From an uncultured Rhodospirillales bacterium (GTDB lineage Bacteria > Pseudomonadota > Alphaproteobacteria > Acetobacterales > Acetobacteraceae): a stretch of DNA of 58,018 nucleotides. Below are positions 46,214 through 55,287 of this stretch, in pieces; the stretch's first letter is position 1, and each line of letters begins with the position of its first letter. The DNA lies in contig CAIPLM010000109.1 in NCBI GenBank assembly GCA_903865895.1, positions 1 to 58,018 on the forward strand. The letters run 5' to 3'. The notes beneath the pieces were generated by a model. The model had not been told where the DNA came from and did not search any database. It worked only from the letters and a program-made list of their open reading frames with translations. The translations under genes were made by a program, and so were the position numbers.

Positions 46214-48496
46214 ATGGCCGATGGCAATGACACACGCACCGCGCGCGTCTCGGGGGACGAGGCGCTGGCGATGCACGCCGCCTATCCGCCCGGCAAGCTC
46301 GCCACACGCCTGACCAAGCCGCTCGCCACCGCGCGGGACCTGTCGCTCGCCTATTCGCCGGGCGTCGCCGAGCCCTGCCTGCACATCGCCCGCGACCCGA
46401 CGCTCGCCTATGACTACACGTCCAAGGGCAACATGGTCGCCGTGGTCTCCAACGGCACCGCCGTACTCGGTCTCGGCAACCTCGGCGCACTCGCCGGCAA
46501 GCCGGTGATGGAGGGCAAGGTCGCCCTGTTCAAGCGCTTCGCCGACGTCGATGGCATCGACCTTTGCGTCGATACCGAGGACGTGGATGCGCTGATCAAC
46601 TGCGTGCGCTACCTCGGCCCCTCCTTCGGCGGCATCAACCTCGAGGACATCAAGGCGCCGGAGTGCTTCATCATCGAGCAGCGCCTGCGCGAGCTGATGG
46701 ATATCCCCGTCTTCCATGACGACCAGCACGGCACCGCCATCGTCGCCGCCGCCGGGCTGATCAACGCCTGCCACCTCACCGGGCGCGCGCTGAAAGACAC
46801 CAAGCTGGTGGTCAACGGCGCCGGCGCCGCTTCGATCGCCTGCGTGGAACTCCTGAAGGCGATGGGCATGCGGCCCGAGCACGTCACGCTGTGCGACACC
46901 AAGGGCGTGGTCTACCAGGGCCGCACCGAGGGCATGAACCAGTGGAAATCCGCCCATGCGGTGGCGACCAACGCGCGCACTCTGCTGGAGGCGATCGAGG
47001 GGGCGGACGTGTTCTTCGGCCTGTCCGTCAAAGGCGCGCTGACGCAGGACATGGTGCGCGCCATGGCGCCCAAGCCGATCATTTTCGCCATGGCCAATCC
47101 GGACCCCGAGATCACCCCGGAGGAGGCCCGCGCCGCCAGCGCGGATGCCATCATCGCCACCGGCCGGTCGGATTATCCGAACCAGGTCAACAACGTGCTC
47201 GGCTTCCCCTACATCTTCCGCGGCGCGCTCGACGTGCGGGCCAGCACCATCAACGAGGCGATGAAGATCGCCGCCGCCGAGGCGCTGGCCTTGCTCGCCC
47301 GCGAGGACGTGCCCGATGAGGTGAACGCCGCCGGCGGTGGCAAGCGGCTGCAATTTGGGCCGGAATACATCATCCCCAACGCCTTCGACCCCCGCCTGCT
47401 CTCCCGCCTGCCGCCCGCGGTGGCCAAGGCGGCGATGGATAGCGGCGTGGCGCGCAAGCCGCTCGCCGATCTGCGCCGCTACGAGCGCGAGCTTTCCGCC
47501 CGACTCGACTCCACGGCCAATGCGCTCGATGCGATCTCCGAGCGGGTGCGCGCCAATCCCCGCCGCGTGGTGTTCGCCGAGGGCGAGGAGGAGAAGGTCG
47601 TCCGCGCCGCCGTGCAGTTCCGCAACGCCGGCTACGGCACCCCGGTGCTGATCGGCCGCGAGGACCGGGTGCGCGCCACCCTCGCCTCGCTCGGCCTCGG
47701 TATGGGCGACGGCATCGAGATCCATAATGCGCGGATGTCCACCCATAACCGCACATACGCCGACTTCCTCTATGGCCGCCTGCAGCGCCGTGGCTTCCTG
47801 CAGCGGGACTGCCAGCGCATGGTCAACCAGGACCGCAACGTCTTCGCCGCCTGCATGGTCGCCACCGGCGATGCGGACGGCATGGTGACCGGCCTCACCC
47901 GCTCGGCCGCGGTGTGCCTGGAGGATATCGGCCACGTCATCGACACCGCCCCCGGCGGGATCGCCTTCGGCCTCACGCTGATGCTGGGCGAGCGCGGCCA
48001 CACCATCTTCATCGCCGACACGCTGATGCATTTCCGCCCCAACCCCACCGAAATGGCCGATATCGTGGTCGGCGCCGCGGCGGCGGCGCGGCGCATGGGC
48101 CATGAGCCCCGCGTGGCGCTGATGAGCTACTCCACCTTCGGCAACCCCCGCCACGCCCTGGCCGACGTGATGCGCGAGACGGTGTCGATCCTCGACGAAC
48201 GCCATGTCGACTTCGAATATGACGGCGAGATGAGCCCGGACGTGGCGCTCGACCCGTCCTACCGCGCGATCTACCCGTTCTGCCGCCTCACCGGGCCGGC
48301 CAATGTGCTGGTGATGCCCGGCCTGCATTCCGCCCACATCACCTCGCGCCTCGCCCCCCGCCTCGGCGGCGGCAGCACCATCGGGCCGCTGCTGATCGGG
48401 CTCACCCATGCCGTGCAACTGGTGCCGATGGATGCCTCGGTGAACCAGATCGTCGACATGGCGACATTGGCCGCCCACCAGACGGTGCGCGGATAG
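46214..48496 (+). CDS. maeB: NADP-dependent malic enzyme (MaeB type)
   Basis: A 760-residue cytosolic enzyme that decarboxylates malate to pyruvate with NADP. The N-terminal malic domain (1-430) shows [30 protein letters not shown] and the NAD(P)-site [16 protein letters not shown]. The C-terminal half (about 440-760) is a phosphotransacetylase-like regulatory domain ([16 protein letters not shown] ... LITHA-like [10 protein letters not shown]). This two-domain layout and length are exactly MaeB. GGAGGG stands about 8 nt before the ATG. It begins a rightward block with the CinA-like and FkbM genes. Confidence 0.97.
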   Translation: MADGNDTRTARVSGDEALAMHAAYPPGKLATRLTKPLATARDLSLAYSPGVAEPCLHIARDPTLAYDYTSKGNMVAVVSNGTAVLGLGNLGALAGKPVMEGKVALFKRFADVDGIDLCVDTEDVDALINCVRYLGPSFGGINLEDIKAPECFIIEQRLRELMDIPVFHDDQHGTAIVAAAGLINACHLTGRALKDTKLVVNGAGAASIACVELLKAMGMRPEHVTLCDTKGVVYQGRTEGMNQWKSAHAVATNARTLLEAIEGADVFFGLSVKGALTQDMVRAMAPKPIIFAMANPDPEITPEEARAASADAIIATGRSDYPNQVNNVLGFPYIFRGALDVRASTINEAMKIAAAEALALLAREDVPDEVNAAGGGKRLQFGPEYIIPNAFDPRLLSRLPPAVAKAAMDSGVARKPLADLRRYERELSARLDSTANALDAISERVRANPRRVVFAEGEEEKVVRAAVQFRNAGYGTPVLIGREDRVRATLASLGLGMGDGIEIHNARMSTHNRTYADFLYGRLQRRGFLQRDCQRMVNQDRNVFAACMVATGDADGMVTGLTRSAAVCLEDIGHVIDTAPGGIAFGLTLMLGERGHTIFIADTLMHFRPNPTEMADIVVGAAAAARRMGHEPRVALMSYSTFGNPRHALADVMRETVSILDERHVDFEYDGEMSPDVALDPSYRAIYPFCRLTGPANVLVMPGLHSAHITSRLAPRLGGGSTIGPLLIGLTHAVQLVPMDASVNQIVDMATLAAHQTVRG

Positions 48497-48508
48497 GGAG
48501 AAACCAAA

Positions 48509-48991
48509 ATGGACAGCCTCAAACCCGTCGCCCACCGCATCGCCGCCATCCTCAAGGACCGCAAGCAGACGCTCTCCATCGCCGAGGGCTCAGCGGGCGG
48601 GCTGATGTCGGCCGCCATGCTCGCGGTGCCCGGCGCGTCGGCCTATTTCATGGGCGGCGCGGTGGTCTACACGCGCGTCGCGCGGCGCGTGCTGCTCAAC
48701 CTCTCGGACGACGACATGCGCGCGGTGCGGCCCTCCACCGCCAACTACTCGCGCCTGATGGCCGATGCCTGCCGCTCCCGCTTCGGCACCGACTGGGCGA
48801 TCGCCGAATCGGGCGCCACCGGCCCCACCGGCAACCGCTACGGCGACGCCGCCGGCCATGCCGCCATCGCGGTCTCCGGCCCCGTCCCGCTCGACCTGGT
48901 GCTGGAAACCGGCCATGGCGACCGCGAGGGCAATATGCGCGCCTTCGCCCAGGCCGCGCTGGAACTACTGGAGCGCGCCCTGATTGGATGA
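48509..48991 (+). CDS. CinA-like (PncC domain) protein with altered active site
   Basis: A 160-residue protein consisting only of the CinA C-terminal domain, which in PncC deamidates NMN to NaMN in pyridine nucleotide recycling. The fold's conserved lines are present (SIAEGSAGGLMSA, GASAYFMGGAVVYT, ESGATGPTGNRYGD). However, the Ser of the usual AES motif is Gly27 and the Lys of the YSNxAK motif is Arg59, so classical amidase activity is doubtful. It starts 12 nt after maeB and its stop overlaps the FkbM start. Confidence 0.85.
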   Translation: MDSLKPVAHRIAAILKDRKQTLSIAEGSAGGLMSAAMLAVPGASAYFMGGAVVYTRVARRVLLNLSDDDMRAVRPSTANYSRLMADACRSRFGTDWAIAESGATGPTGNRYGDAAGHAAIAVSGPVPLDLVLETGHGDREGNMRAFAQAALELLERALIG

Positions 48992-49706
48992 ACTCACCGT
49001 CCATCGCGCCCTCTACCGGCCCGGCCGTCTGCTCGATATCGGGGCGCATGACGGGCTGCTGACGCTGCCGCTCTCCACCCTGCCCGGCGCGATGGTGGAG
49101 GCGTTCGAGCCGCTGCCCGCCGCTCATGCCCGGCTCGCCACCGCCACCGCCGGGCGTGCCAATATTCGCTTGCATGCCTGCGCGCTCGCCGAGCGTGACG
49201 GGACGGCGGAACTGGAAATGCCCTCGGTCGGCGGGGTGGCGCAGGAGCAATGGGCCTCCCTGGTGAAGGACTACGCGGCGATCCAGGCCTGGGACCCCAG
49301 ACTGGAGCGTATCGACCGCTTCGAAGTGGAACTAAAGCGGCTCGACGGGTTCGCCTGGCCCGACATCACCGGCATCAAGCTCGATGTCGAGGGCGCCGAG
49401 GAGGAGGTGATCCGGGGCGGCGCCGCGACCATTCGCGCCTGCCTGCCGGTGATGACGGTGGAGATCGAGGAGCGCCACCGGGTGGGCAGCACGCGCGCCG
49501 TGCCGGCACTGCTCGCCGCGCTCGGCCTCGCCGGCTTCTTCTGGCTCGACGGCTGGCACGAAGTGTCCGCGTTCAACGCCGCGCACATGCAGGTCGCCTC
49601 CCCCTCACCGGCGAATTTTGCGGCCTCCGACCCCTACGTTTTCATCTTCCATTTCGTGCCCCCCGCCCTGGTGCCGGCGCTGTTGGCATTGCGGCCAACG
49701 GGTTGA
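48984..49706 (+). CDS. FkbM family methyltransferase
   Basis: A 240-residue SAM-dependent O-methyltransferase of the FkbM family. The SAM-binding loop is LLDIGAHDGLLTLPL near residue 17, with VEAFEPLP next, and the family-typical IKLDVEGAEEEVIRGG lies at about 130. These enzymes methylate sugars, polyketides or peptides. The only reasonable start is the TTG at 48984, overlapping the CinA-like gene by 8 nt; the SAM loop begins only 15 residues later, so little can be missing. The acceptor substrate is unknown. Confidence 0.85.
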   Translation: MDELTVHRALYRPGRLLDIGAHDGLLTLPLSTLPGAMVEAFEPLPAAHARLATATAGRANIRLHACALAERDGTAELEMPSVGGVAQEQWASLVKDYAAIQAWDPRLERIDRFEVELKRLDGFAWPDITGIKLDVEGAEEEVIRGGAATIRACLPVMTVEIEERHRVGSTRAVPALLAALGLAGFFWLDGWHEVSAFNAAHMQVASPSPANFAASDPYVFIFHFVPPALVPALLALRPTG

Positions 49707-49772
49707 TTTCGCGAGACGGATCGGCCACAGACTGACTCGTCCAGCGGCGTGGTGCCGCTTGAGGGAATGCGC

Positions 49773-50561
49773 ATGTCCGAATCCTCCATTTCATCCGCCA
49801 TGGCCCAGGCCGAACCGGTGCAACCGGCCGCGGCGCCGGTGCTGCCGCTGTTCTTCCACAAGGTGGTCGGCATAAACCCGGCAACGCACGGACATTTGAA
49901 GATCGACCGCTCTACCGGGTTCGGCTTCGCCGGCGCCGCGCAATCCGTGCCAATCGGCATCGGCGAGTTCGACATCGTGGCGCAGCACTACCCGATCGTA
50001 TTCGCCAGCGGCCCAATCCCCACGCCGCTCGCCCTGCTCGGCCTGGGCGAGGGTCACAACCTCTTCGTGGAGCCCGACGGCAGCTGGCGGCGCGATACCT
50101 ACGTGCCAGCCTATGTGCGCGCCTTCCCCTTCATCTTCGTCGAGGACCCCAATTCCAAGACCGTCTACGTCGGCATGGAAGAGAGCGCTGCCTGCATCGG
50201 GCCGGATAACGGGCAGCCGATGTTCGAGGACGGGCAGCCGACACCAGCGATGAGCGAATCGGTCAATTTCTGCCTCGCCTTCCGCGACAACCTCACCGCC
50301 GCCAACACTTTCGGCCGCGCGCTCGAAGCGCAGGGATTGCTGGAAGAAGAAGAGGCGACCGTGAACTACACCTCCGGCGGCGGCACCCGCATCCGCGGCT
50401 TCAAAGTGCTGAAGCCCGAACGGCTGGACCGCCTGAGCGACGAAACCTTCCTCGACTGGCGCCGCCGCGGCTGGATCGGCCCACTCTACGCCCACCTCCA
50501 CTCCGGCGCCCGCTGGGGCCGCCTGATCGAACTCGGCGCGGCGCAACACCGGCCGGCTTGA
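49773..50561 (+). CDS. SapC family protein
   Basis: A 262-residue protein with the SapC domain (PF07277 type). It contains VPIGIGEFDIVAQHYPIVFASG, LGLGEGHNLFVEPDGSWRRDTYVPAYVRAFPFIF and the acidic FEDGQPTPAMSE segment. SapC was named from a Campylobacter S-layer secretion gene, but in alphaproteobacteria its role is not settled. I use the ATG at 49773 because GAGGGA lies 6 nt upstream. It follows the FkbM gene by 66 nt and converges on the LLM monooxygenase across a large inverted-repeat structure. Confidence 0.88.
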   Translation: MSESSISSAMAQAEPVQPAAAPVLPLFFHKVVGINPATHGHLKIDRSTGFGFAGAAQSVPIGIGEFDIVAQHYPIVFASGPIPTPLALLGLGEGHNLFVEPDGSWRRDTYVPAYVRAFPFIFVEDPNSKTVYVGMEESAACIGPDNGQPMFEDGQPTPAMSESVNFCLAFRDNLTAANTFGRALEAQGLLEEEEATVNYTSGGGTRIRGFKVLKPERLDRLSDETFLDWRRRGWIGPLYAHLHSGARWGRLIELGAAQHRPA

Positions 50562-50570
50562 GCGGGGCCT

Positions 50571-50640
50571 TTGGAAGCAAAGGCGAGGGGGCGCTGGCCC
50601 CTCGACCCCGGCCAGGGGCCGAGCCCCTGGACCACATGCA
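50571..50640. repeat. Left GC-rich repeat arm of intergenic inverted repeat
   Basis: A segment with nested hairpins (GCGCTGGCCCC, CCAGGGGCCGAGCCCCTGG). Its reverse complement closely resembles the segment at 50731-50790: both read GGGGCTC, then a hairpin, then GGGGTC, AGGGG and GCCTT in the same order. It belongs to the C/G-rich palindromic repeat type common in Rhodospirillales intergenic regions. Confidence 0.7.
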
Positions 50641-50651
50641 TTTGAAGGCTT

Positions 50652-50721
50652 GGTGAGAATAGAGAGAGGGGCCCGCTCGATGGTTGCAACCACCGAGCAG
50701 GCCCCTCTCTCTATTCTCACC
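50652..50721. repeat. 70-bp near-perfect palindrome
   Basis: Centre of symmetry at 50686/50687. The outer arms are a perfect 22-bp inverted repeat (50652-50673 with 50700-50721, beginning GGTGAGAATAGAGAGAGG). After one mismatch, GCTCG/CGAGC pair, then after another mismatch TGGTTGCAACCA is itself a perfect palindrome. Only 2 of 35 pairs mismatch. It sits between convergent genes and is flanked by an inverted pair of GC-rich repeats. Confidence 0.95.
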
Positions 50722-50730
50722 CTCTTAAAC

Positions 50731-50790
50731 GGATGCGGGTCTGGGGGCTCCAGCCCCCAGCGGGGTCAAGGGGCAGAGCCCCTTGCCTTC
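50731..50790. repeat. Right GC-rich repeat arm of intergenic inverted repeat
   Basis: A segment with CTGGGGGCTCCAGCCCCCAG and AAGGGGCAGAGCCCCTT hairpins, the inverted counterpart of 50571-50640. It lies 34 nt before the 3' end of the LLM monooxygenase gene. Confidence 0.7.
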
Positions 50791-50823
50791 CTTCTCAACA
50801 CGCCCGCGCAGCGAGCGCCGCGG

Positions 50824-52038
50824 CTACGCCGCGACCTCGGTGGTCTTGGGGGTGGCGATTTGGACGCTGTTGGGGCCGTAGCGGTCGGTGAAGGCGGTGG
50901 TGTCGATTTCTTCGAGCATGATGTCCTGCGCCATTACCTTGCGCTTCCACTCCAGGTGGGCGGCGTGCTTGTCGTGGAACTCCGGCATCACTTCGCGGCC
51001 GAACAGCTCCAGGCTTTCGCAGATATGCTCATGGCTGTTTTTGCCGGCCTGGTTGAGCAGGATGATCTGGTCGATCTTGGAGCTTTCGAACTTGCGCAGC
51101 TTGCGGCGGATGGTTTCGGGCGAGCCGATCAGACCGCCGCGGAGCGCGCGGGCGTGGCCTTCGGGGTTCTCAGCCTTCCACTTCTCGAACTCCTCCCACA
51201 TGTTCACCGTGCCGGCCGGCGGGCGCTTGCGGCCGGGCTGGGCGCCGTAGAAGCGCAGCGCGAACTGGAAGAACATCGCGCCATCGGCCCGGCGCTGCGC
51301 CTCCTCGTCGGTTTCGGCGCACATGAAGTAGCTGACGAGCGCGATGTTGGGGTTGATCGCGTAGTCCGCCAGACGATCGAGCCGCTTGGTGATGGCGTTG
51401 TAGTAGGCATGGACCCAGGCATGCGCGGCGTCCGCGCTGAGGAACTGGAAGGCGAGCGCGCCGAGGCCGCGGCGGCCGGCCATTTCGATGGTCTCAAGCT
51501 GCGAGCAGGCGACCCAGAGCGGGGGATGCGGGCGCTGGATCGGCTTGGGCAGCACGTTGCGCAGCGGCATTTTGAAGTAGGGGCCGTCGTACTCGCAGGG
51601 ACCGTCCTTGAACATCGGGATGACCGCGCGCAACCCGTCCTCCCACACCTGGCGCTTATCCTCCATGACGCGGCCGAAGGGTTCCAGCTCGGTGATGGAG
51701 GCGCTTTCGCCGGAGCCGAACACGGCGCGGCCGTTGCTCAGCAGGTCAAGCGTCGCCACCCGCTCGGCGACGCGGGCGGGGTGGGAGGTGGTGAGCTGCA
51801 TGATGCCGTGCGCGAGCTTGATCTGGCTGGTGCGCTGGCTCGCCGCGGCGAGGAACATCTCGGGGGTGGGGGAGTGGGAGTATTCCTCGAGGAAATGGTG
51901 CTCCACCTGCCACGCGTAGTCATAGCCCAGCCGGTCCGCGAGCTCGATCTGGGTGAGCGCGTTCTGGTAGAGCTTGTGCTCGCTGTCGGGCTGCCAGGGG
52001 CGGGGCAGTTGCAGCTCGTAGAAAATGCCGAATTCCAT
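50824..52038 (-). CDS. LLM class flavin-dependent oxidoreductase
   Basis: A 404-residue bacterial-luciferase-like monooxygenase. The start MEFGIFYELQLPRPW, QVEHHFLEEYSHSPTPEMFLAAASQRT and SNGRAVFGSGES are the family's flavin/barrel segments, and the C-terminus carries an extra 60-residue helical tail (REVMPEFHDKHAAHLEWKRK). It belongs to a different branch from the NtaA-type enzyme at 24091. I start at the ATG at 52038 with GAGGA 7 nt upstream. It is divergent (123 nt) from the serine hydrolase operon, suggesting shared regulation and a common catabolic role. Substrate unknown. Confidence 0.9.
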   Translation of the reverse strand: MEFGIFYELQLPRPWQPDSEHKLYQNALTQIELADRLGYDYAWQVEHHFLEEYSHSPTPEMFLAAASQRTSQIKLAHGIMQLTTSHPARVAERVATLDLLSNGRAVFGSGESASITELEPFGRVMEDKRQVWEDGLRAVIPMFKDGPCEYDGPYFKMPLRNVLPKPIQRPHPPLWVACSQLETIEMAGRRGLGALAFQFLSADAAHAWVHAYYNAITKRLDRLADYAINPNIALVSYFMCAETDEEAQRRADGAMFFQFALRFYGAQPGRKRPPAGTVNMWEEFEKWKAENPEGHARALRGGLIGSPETIRRKLRKFESSKIDQIILLNQAGKNSHEHICESLELFGREVMPEFHDKHAAHLEWKRKVMAQDIMLEEIDTTAFTDRYGPNSVQIATPKTTEVAA

Positions 52039-52161
52039 TTTGGGTTCCTCCGCGTCTTGGTTGACGTGATCGTTGCCCAATTGCCGGCCGCTGGCAAATC
52101 CCCCCACCTTGCACCCGTCGGGCCATCGTCTAGGCTCGGGTAAGAACACGGAGGATCCGCC

Positions 52162-53289
52162 ATGAGCTTTCCCCTACCGATCGCCACCCCGGACGCTGTC
52201 GGCCTCGATCCCGCGCGGCTGGAGCAAATATGCGCCGTCATCGAGCGCCATATCGCCGGCGGCATGCATCCCGGCGCGCAGATCGCGGTGGCGCGGCATG
52301 GCAAGCTCGCCATGTTTCGCAGCTTCGGCCAGGCGCGCACCGCCGCCCCGGTGGCGGCCAGGGATGACACCCTGTTCCTGCTCTACTCCAACACCAAGGT
52401 GGTCACCGCCTGCGCGGTCTGGACCCTCGTCGAGGACGGCGCCATCCGCTTCGGCGATCGCGTGGCGGACCACCTGCCCGGCTTCGAGAAGCACCGCAAG
52501 GGCGACATCACGCTGATCCAGCTGCTCTCCCACCAGGGCGGCTTCCCCACCGCCGCGGTGCCGCCGGAGGTCTGGGGCGATCACGACCTGCTGCGCCACG
52601 TCGTCTGCGATTTCGTGCCGGAATGGCCGGCCGGGCAGCGCCTGCAGTACCACGCCAGCGCCGCTCATTGGGTGGCCGGCGCGATGATCGAGGCCGTCAC
52701 CGGGCAGGATTTCCGCCTCTATATCCGCGACAAGGTGATCGCCCCGCTCGGCCTCGGCGACGAACTATATGTCGGCCTGCCCGAGGCGCAGCACGCCCGC
52801 GCAGCCGACATGCATGAGCCCGATGGCGCCGGCGGCGTGCGCAACAAGAATCCGGAAAGCTCGGCGGCGCATCGCATGGCCGGCGTGCCCGGCGGCGGCG
52901 GCTATGCCACCGCGCGGGCAATGGCGGCCTTCTACCAGATGCTCGTGCAGGGCGGGCAACTCGGCGGCACCCGCATCGTCTCGCCGCGCCTGCTGCGCTA
53001 CGTGACGCAGAATTTCACCGGCGAGCGGCTCGACCTTTCCAGCGGCATGCCGATGCATCGCGGCCTCGGCCCCTATGTCCGCGGCACCACCGAAACTGTT
53101 CGCGGCATGGGCGCGCTCGCCCATCCCGGCACCTTCGGCCATGGCGGCGCCGGCTCCTCCTATTGCTGGGGTGACCCGGATTCGGGCGTCTCGATGAGCT
53201 TCCTCAGCAATTGCCGCCTCGCCGAGGAGGATCATGATCTGCGCATGGAAGTCATCAGCAACATGGTCCACGCCTCGATCGTCGGGTGA
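52162..53289 (+). CDS. Serine hydrolase (class C beta-lactamase/EstB-like)
   Basis: A 375-residue protein of the beta-lactamase/penicillin-binding superfamily. The SxxK motif is Ser76-Asn-Thr-Lys79, the Tyr motif is near YHASAAHW (about 161), and the third motif is GHGGAGSSY. No signal peptide is seen, so it is probably a cytoplasmic esterase or amidase rather than a drug-resistance enzyme. GGAGGA lies 7 nt upstream of the ATG. Its stop overlaps the epimerase start, forming the first gene of a three-gene operon. Confidence 0.88.
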   Translation: MSFPLPIATPDAVGLDPARLEQICAVIERHIAGGMHPGAQIAVARHGKLAMFRSFGQARTAAPVAARDDTLFLLYSNTKVVTACAVWTLVEDGAIRFGDRVADHLPGFEKHRKGDITLIQLLSHQGGFPTAAVPPEVWGDHDLLRHVVCDFVPEWPAGQRLQYHASAAHWVAGAMIEAVTGQDFRLYIRDKVIAPLGLGDELYVGLPEAQHARAADMHEPDGAGGVRNKNPESSAAHRMAGVPGGGGYATARAMAAFYQMLVQGGQLGGTRIVSPRLLRYVTQNFTGERLDLSSGMPMHRGLGPYVRGTTETVRGMGALAHPGTFGHGGAGSSYCWGDPDSGVSMSFLSNCRLAEEDHDLRMEVISNMVHASIVG

Positions 53290-54233
53290 GCGTTCTCGTC
53301 ACCGGCGCCGGACTGATCGGCCGCCTCACCGCCGGGCTGCTGGCCGCGCGCGGGGAGCGCGTGGTGCTCGCCGATATCCGCGCGCCCGCCGGCCTCGCCA
53401 TCGAGCCCTGCGACGTGACCGACGCGGCTGGGCTTGAGGCGCTCGTGGTCCGCCACCACGTCAGCGCTATCATCCACACCGCCGCCATGCTCTCCACCGG
53501 CATACGGCAGGACCCGGTGGCGGGGGTGCTGGTGAACGTGATGGGCACGGTGAACGTGCTCGACATCGCCCGCCTCCACCGCCTACGCCGCGTCGTCTGC
53601 GCTTCTTCCTCCACCGTCGGCTACACCACCTTCGGCCGCCACGACGCCGCGCCGATCGAGGAGGACCTGCCGCTCCATCTGATCTCCGAGCGCCCCGCCA
53701 GCATCTACGCCGCCAGCAAAATCGCCGGCGAGCATTTCGCCTGGCTGTTTCACGATCTCTATGGGGTGGACGTCGTCTCGCTCCGCTACGCCGCCGTGCT
53801 CGGCGCTACGGCCGAACCGCCGAGCAGCGTCCCCGGCCGCCTGCTCGCCCGACTGTTGGAGGGCGCCCGCACCGGCAGCCACGTGGTGCTGGACGATCCC
53901 TTCATGGCCTGGGATGGCGGCGAGGAATTCGTCGATGCGCGCGACTGCGCCGCGGCCAATGTGGCCGCGCTTGATGCCGCCACCCCCGTCCAACGCGTCT
54001 ACAACGTCGCCCCGGGCGGCTGGTGCACGCTGGCGGAATTCGTCGCCGCCGTGCGCGAAGTCGCCCCGGGCCTCTCCGTCACCCTGCCTCCCCCCAGCGG
54101 CAAAGGCTTCGCCGGCTTCCCCCATATGCGCCCCGCCCCCTCCGACACCCAGGCGGCCGCACGCGACCTGGGCTTCCGCTGCACCCACTCCCTCACCGAC
54201 ACCATCCGGCATGTCCGGGACATGACGCTCTGA
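53286..54233 (+). CDS. NAD-dependent epimerase/dehydratase (extended SDR)
   Basis: A 315-residue extended short-chain dehydrogenase. The NAD-binding motif is VTGAGLIGR (GxGxxG) at residues 4-12, an Asp at the end of beta-2 (VVLADIRAP) indicates NAD(H) preference, and the catalytic YAASK is present at about 144-148. The start is GTG at 53286, overlapping the hydrolase stop (GTGA). It would oxidise a sugar or hydroxy-acid type substrate. It lies 13 nt before the aldolase-family gene. Confidence 0.88.
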   Translation: MSVLVTGAGLIGRLTAGLLAARGERVVLADIRAPAGLAIEPCDVTDAAGLEALVVRHHVSAIIHTAAMLSTGIRQDPVAGVLVNVMGTVNVLDIARLHRLRRVVCASSSTVGYTTFGRHDAAPIEEDLPLHLISERPASIYAASKIAGEHFAWLFHDLYGVDVVSLRYAAVLGATAEPPSSVPGRLLARLLEGARTGSHVVLDDPFMAWDGGEEFVDARDCAAANVAALDAATPVQRVYNVAPGGWCTLAEFVAAVREVAPGLSVTLPPPSGKGFAGFPHMRPAPSDTQAAARDLGFRCTHSLTDTIRHVRDMTL

Positions 54234-54246
54234 CGAAAGGACTGAA

Positions 54247-55188
54247 ATGACCGCCTCGATCTTCAAAGGCACCGTCCCCGCCCTGATGACCCCCTGCACG
54301 GCGGATCGCCGGCCGGATTTCGATGCCCTGGTGCGCAAGGGCGTGGAGCTGGTCGGGCTCGGCATGTCCGGCGTGGTCTATTGCGGCTCGATGGGCGACT
54401 GGCCGCTGCTGTCGGACGAACAGCGCATGGAGGGCGTCGCCCGCCTCACCGCCGCCGGGGTGCCGGTCATCGTCGGCACCGGGGCGCAGAACCCGGCCCG
54501 CGCCGCCGCCTTCGCCGCCCATGCCAAATCCGTCGGCGCCCAGGGTTTGATGGTGATCCCCCGCGTGCTCTCGCGCGGCACCTCGTCCTCCGCCCAGCGC
54601 GCCCATTTCGCCGGCATCCTGGAGGCGGCCGGCGGGCTGCCGGCGGTTATCTACAACTCGCCCTACTACGGCTTCGAGACCAAGGCCGAGCTGTTTTTCG
54701 ACCTACGCCGCCAATACCCCAACCTCGTCGGCTTCAAGGAATTCGGCGGCGCCAAGGCGCTCTCCTATGCCGCCGAACACATCACTGGCCAGTCGCCCGA
54801 CCTCACGCTGATGGTCGGCGTCGATACCCAGGTGGTGCACGGCTTCGTCAATTGTGGCGCGGTGGGCGCCATCACCGGCGTGGGCAACGTGCTGCCGAAG
54901 GAGGTGCTGCACCTCGTCGCCCTCTGCGAACAGGCCGCCGCCGGTGACCCCGTCGCCCGCCGCAGGGCGGAAGAGCTCGACCGCGCGCTCGGCGTGCTCT
55001 CAAGCTTCGACGAGGGGGCGGACCTCGTGCTGTTCTACAAATACCTGATGGTGCTGACCGGCAACCCCGAATACGAACTCAACTTCAATGCCACAGACGC
55101 GCTGAGCCGGAGCCAGAAGCATCTGGCCGAGACTCAGCTGCGTCTGTTCCAGGCCTGGTACGCCGCCTGGAGCAGCGCGAACGCCTAA
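54247..55188 (+). CDS. Dihydrodipicolinate synthase/N-acetylneuraminate lyase family protein
   Basis: A 313-residue class I aldolase-type TIM barrel. The Schiff-base Lys is in LVGFKEFGG, the Tyr in VIYNSPYYGF, and the substrate loop at GSMGDWPLLS. These enzymes make or break C-C bonds with pyruvate or other 2-keto acids. Sequence and context (serine hydrolase, SDR, monooxygenase) suggest a catabolic lyase rather than lysine biosynthesis DapA, but this is inferred. AAAGGA lies just before the ATG. Its stop codon overlaps the first palindromic repeat. Confidence 0.88.
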   Translation: MTASIFKGTVPALMTPCTADRRPDFDALVRKGVELVGLGMSGVVYCGSMGDWPLLSDEQRMEGVARLTAAGVPVIVGTGAQNPARAAAFAAHAKSVGAQGLMVIPRVLSRGTSSSAQRAHFAGILEAAGGLPAVIYNSPYYGFETKAELFFDLRRQYPNLVGFKEFGGAKALSYAAEHITGQSPDLTLMVGVDTQVVHGFVNCGAVGAITGVGNVLPKEVLHLVALCEQAAAGDPVARRRAEELDRALGVLSSFDEGADLVLFYKYLMVLTGNPEYELNFNATDALSRSQKHLAETQLRLFQAWYAAWSSANA

Positions 55189-55242
55189 TACCAGCCCGCT
55201 TTGATGGTGACCGATGAAGAATGGGTCAACGCGGGTCGGTAT
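55188..55242. repeat. Palindromic repeat, copy 1
   Basis: ATACCAGCCCGC (55188-55199) faces GCGGGTCGGTAT (55231-55242), with an inner TTGA/TCAA pair. The arms are imperfect (two adjacent mismatches). The first base is the last base of the preceding gene's stop codon. Confidence 0.75.
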
Positions 55243-55287
55243 CAGGGTCTCTTTTGGCGCGCGGCCGCCCCGCCAACCCCACGCGCG

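Noticed and set aside
46196-48535. A 779-codon minus-strand frame over maeB
   Set aside because: Antisense shadow of the malic enzyme.
52162-53289. A drug-resistance beta-lactamase
   Set aside because: The SxxK motif is present but there is no signal peptide, and the gene is coupled to an SDR and a lyase; an esterase/amidase role is more likely.
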